A DNA stretch of 16,333 nt from Bacteroidales bacterium (GTDB taxonomy: Bacteria > Bacteroidota > Bacteroidia > Bacteroidales > UBA932). The position numbers were made by a program, and so were the translations under genes. The notes beneath the pieces are model-generated. The model saw only the letters and a list, made by a program, of their open reading frames with translations. It was not told where the DNA came from and made no database searches. The stretch is from positions 1 through 16,333 of the forward strand of contig JAEEQI010000040.1 in assembly GCA_016285215.1 (NCBI GenBank), in the 5' to 3' direction. Positions 14,730-16,333 of the stretch are shown one piece after another (positions within the stretch are counted from its first letter, which is position 1; each line of letters starts with the position of its first letter).

Positions 14730-15542
14730 ATGAATACAAACAACAACGTATATACCGTCATCTACACCACTGTAATCGTGGTGATAGTGGCAGCGCTTCT
14801 GGCCTTTGTATCCCAGAGCCTCAAGGCTAAACAGGATGCCAACGAAAAGGCGGAAACCATCTCCCAGATGCTCACCTCCGCCCAGTACGGCACCAAGGCC
14901 GAACTGGACAAGCTGGGCAACGCCGCCAAACTGGACAAGTATGCAGAGGAAATTGACAAGGCCTTTGTGATTGACCTGGATGGCAAAGTGCTCCGCGAGC
15001 TCAACACCAGCCGCGAGGATATCGAGGTCTACAGCCCCAAGCAGCTCAAGCGCCAGAATTACAACATCAAGGGCGGCGCCAACAAGACCGGTGAGCCCGA
15101 GCTTCCCGTGTTCGTGTTCAAGAACGGCCGTACGGTGGTTCCCATCTACGGTGCCGGTCTGTGGGGTCCCATCTGGGGTTACATCTCCTTCGAACACGAC
15201 AGCAACACCATCGCCGGTGCCTACTTCGACCACGAGTCCGAGACCGCCGGCCTGGGTGCCAAGATCAAGGACGACCCTTCCTTCCAGAAAGAATTCGTGG
15301 GTGAAGTGGCCAACTTCGGCGAGTCCAACGTCGTTGACATCGTGAAGGGCGGCGCCCCCAAGGATGCCGAAGGCAAGTCCGTCGTGGATAACAAGGTAGA
15401 CGCCATCACCGGTGCCACCATGACTTCCCAGGGCCTGGATGCCGCCATCGACCCCTGGCTGGAAGCCTACTCCAAGTACTTCCAGGCCAACACCAAGGCT
15501 TGCGAAGGTGAGTGCGACAACCACAAAGCAAAGGAGGAATAA
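14730..15542 (+). CDS. nqrC: Na+-translocating NADH:quinone reductase subunit C (270 aa)
   Basis: Membrane-anchored periplasmic flavoprotein subunit. One N-terminal membrane helix (about 8-27, TVIYTTVIVVIVAALLAFV) is followed by a soluble FMN-binding domain. The covalent-FMN site is DAITGATMTSQG with acceptor Thr230 (Thr225 in Vibrio). GLWGPIWGYISF and TAGLGAKI are family blocks. AAAGGA at 14716-14721, overlapping the nqrB stop, sits 8 nt before the ATG and may help initiation. The C-terminal tail is charged and holds two cysteines (ACEGECDNHKAKEE, 257-270), which I do not recall as a family feature. Confidence 0.95.
   Translation: MNTNNNVYTVIYTTVIVVIVAALLAFVSQSLKAKQDANEKAETISQMLTSAQYGTKAELDKLGNAAKLDKYAEEIDKAFVIDLDGKVLRELNTSREDIEVYSPKQLKRQNYNIKGGANKTGEPELPVFVFKNGRTVVPIYGAGLWGPIWGYISFEHDSNTIAGAYFDHESETAGLGAKIKDDPSFQKEFVGEVANFGESNVVDIVKGGAPKDAEGKSVVDNKVDAITGATMTSQGLDAAIDPWLEAYSKYFQANTKACEGECDNHKAKEE
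15531..15538 (+). promoter_or_regulatory. Shine-Dalgarno sequence before nqrD
   Basis: AAGGAGGA lies 7 nt before the nqrD ATG, inside the last codons of nqrC (Lys-Glu-Glu). It is a near-perfect anti-SD match, unusual in Bacteroidota, where most genes lack one. It could also simply reflect the encoded residues. Confidence 0.4.
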
Positions 15543-15545
15543 GCC

Positions 15546-16160
15546 ATGGATGCAAAACTCAAAGAAACCATTCTGAACCCCATCTTCAAGGGGAACCCGA
15601 TTACCGTTCTGGTGCTGGGCATCTGCTCTTCCCTGGCGGTAACCGTCACCCTGAAAGGTGCGCTGGTCATGGCCCTCTCCGTGATTGTGGTCTGCGGTAT
15701 TTCCAGCCTCATCCTTTCCCTTCTGCGTAACACCATTCCCGGCCGCGTACGTATCATCGTGCAGCTGGTGGTGGTAGCCATGATGGTTATCCTGGTGGAC
15801 CAGGTTCTCAAGAGCTTCGAAGCCACCTATGCCATCGACAAGCAGCTGTCCGTCTACATCGGCCTCATCATTACCAACTGTATCGTGATGGGTCGCATCG
15901 AGGCTTTCGCCCTGGGCAACAAGCCCTGGCCCAGCTTCCTGGACGGTGTAGCCAACGGCGCCGGTTACGGTCTCATCCTCATCATCGTTGCCTTCTTCCG
16001 CGAGCTCCTGGGCAGCGGAACCCTGTTCGGCTTCGATATCCTGAACCGCTTCGGCTATGTTCCCAACAACCTGGTGATCCTGCCGCCCTTCGCCCTCATC
16101 CTCCTGGGATGCATCGTGTGGGTACAGCGCAGCATCCAGAAAGACTTGCAGGAAAAATAA
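15546..16160 (+). CDS. nqrD: Na+-translocating NADH:quinone reductase subunit D (204 aa)
   Basis: Integral membrane subunit, homologous to RnfE, with about six membrane helices. Together with NqrE it holds an intramembrane [2Fe-2S] cluster; the conserved cysteines are here Cys27 (LGICSSLAVT) and Cys112 (IITNCIVMGR). RIEAFALGNKPWPSFLDGVANGAGY is a hallmark block (about 115-139). Near the usual length. Starts 3 nt after nqrC with a strong upstream purine tract. Confidence 0.96.
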   Translation: MDAKLKETILNPIFKGNPITVLVLGICSSLAVTVTLKGALVMALSVIVVCGISSLILSLLRNTIPGRVRIIVQLVVVAMMVILVDQVLKSFEATYAIDKQLSVYIGLIITNCIVMGRIEAFALGNKPWPSFLDGVANGAGYGLILIIVAFFRELLGSGTLFGFDILNRFGYVPNNLVILPPFALILLGCIVWVQRSIQKDLQEK

Positions 16161-16172
16161 TTGTGACGCCTT

Positions 16173-16333
16173 ATGGAATATCTTAGCTTATTCGTCAAGT
16201 CCATCTTTGTGGACAACATGATCTTCGCATACTTCCTGGGAATGTGCTCATTCCTGGCTGTATCGAAGAATGTGAAGACAGCTGCAGGCCTGGGTGTCGC
16301 GGTTATCTTCGTGTTGCTGGTCACTCTCCCCAT
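16173..16333 (+). CDS. nqrE: Na+-translocating NADH:quinone reductase subunit E, N-terminal part (cut by window end)
   Basis: ATG 16173-16175 opens a frame still open at the window edge (53 codons visible). It begins [20 protein letters not shown] and continues [11 protein letters not shown]. Cys25 in GMCSFL matches the conserved NqrE/RnfA cysteine that pairs with NqrD in binding the membrane [2Fe-2S] cluster. It starts 12 nt after nqrD. The position in the operon and the N-terminus make the assignment firm; nqrF, the NADH-oxidising FAD subunit, is expected next. Confidence 0.93.
   Translation, partial: MEYLSLFVKSIFVDNMIFAYFLGMCSFLAVSKNVKTAAGLGVAVIFVLLVTLP

Noticed and set aside
1..16333. 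CRISPR arrays, tRNA or rRNA genes, IS elements, phage genes
   Set aside because: No regularly spaced repeats, no cloverleaf-like segments in the short gaps, and no transposase or integrase motifs in any open frame read.

Overview
The window looks like chromosomal DNA from a member of the Bacteroidales (Bacteroidota). Evidence: several exact TAnnTTTG-type -7 promoter motifs, a BlaI-M56/TonB-TPR gene set, a GH2-type glycan-degrading enzyme, and the nqrABCDE order typical of gut Bacteroidota. Row-by-row counts give about 57-65% GC in most coding DNA, which would suit Alistipes-like or uncultured high-GC Bacteroidales. The genus cannot be fixed from this sequence alone.

Layout: (1) 1-1244, plus strand: the 3' end of a large GH2-like glycoside hydrolase. 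It shares a CTAG stop-codon overlap with the next, convergent gene. (2) 1241-4466, minus strand: a tight three-gene unit, AraC-type regulator -> exported DUF6273-like protein -> exported protein of unknown function, with gaps of 3 nt and 1 nt and a good promoter upstream. (3) 4578-7413, minus strand: blaI-type repressor -> M56/BlaR1-like membrane peptidase with a TonB-like C-terminus -> exported TPR protein. The genes are linked by ATGA and TAATG overlaps, and a near-perfect palindrome covers the promoter. (4) 7531-8046, minus: a small L,D-transpeptidase (YkuD), divergent from (5) 8106-9620, plus: a 504-residue glutamine synthetase. (6) 9621-9756: a convergent gap with a strong hairpin and a possible 12-codon ORF. 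(7) 9757-12138, minus: a UvrD/PcrA helicase. (8) 12225-16333, plus: nqrA, nqrB, nqrC, nqrD and the start of nqrE, encoding the Na+-translocating NADH:quinone reductase; nqrF presumably follows outside the window.

Most of this is recognisable housekeeping and surface or regulatory content, and I see no mobile element, CRISPR array, RNA gene or convincing new defence system. The strongest anomaly is inside the helicase gene. About 0.8-1.0 kb in its middle drops to roughly 28-42% GC, while both ends stay near 57-65%. The reading frame and all helicase motifs are intact, and the edges fall near conserved motifs. This looks like an intragenic recombination patch. Second-tier items are the AraC-DUF6273-unknown operon, the BlaI operator and its stress-type operon, the hairpin plus micro-ORF after glnA, and the alanine-substituted flavinylation motif in NqrB.
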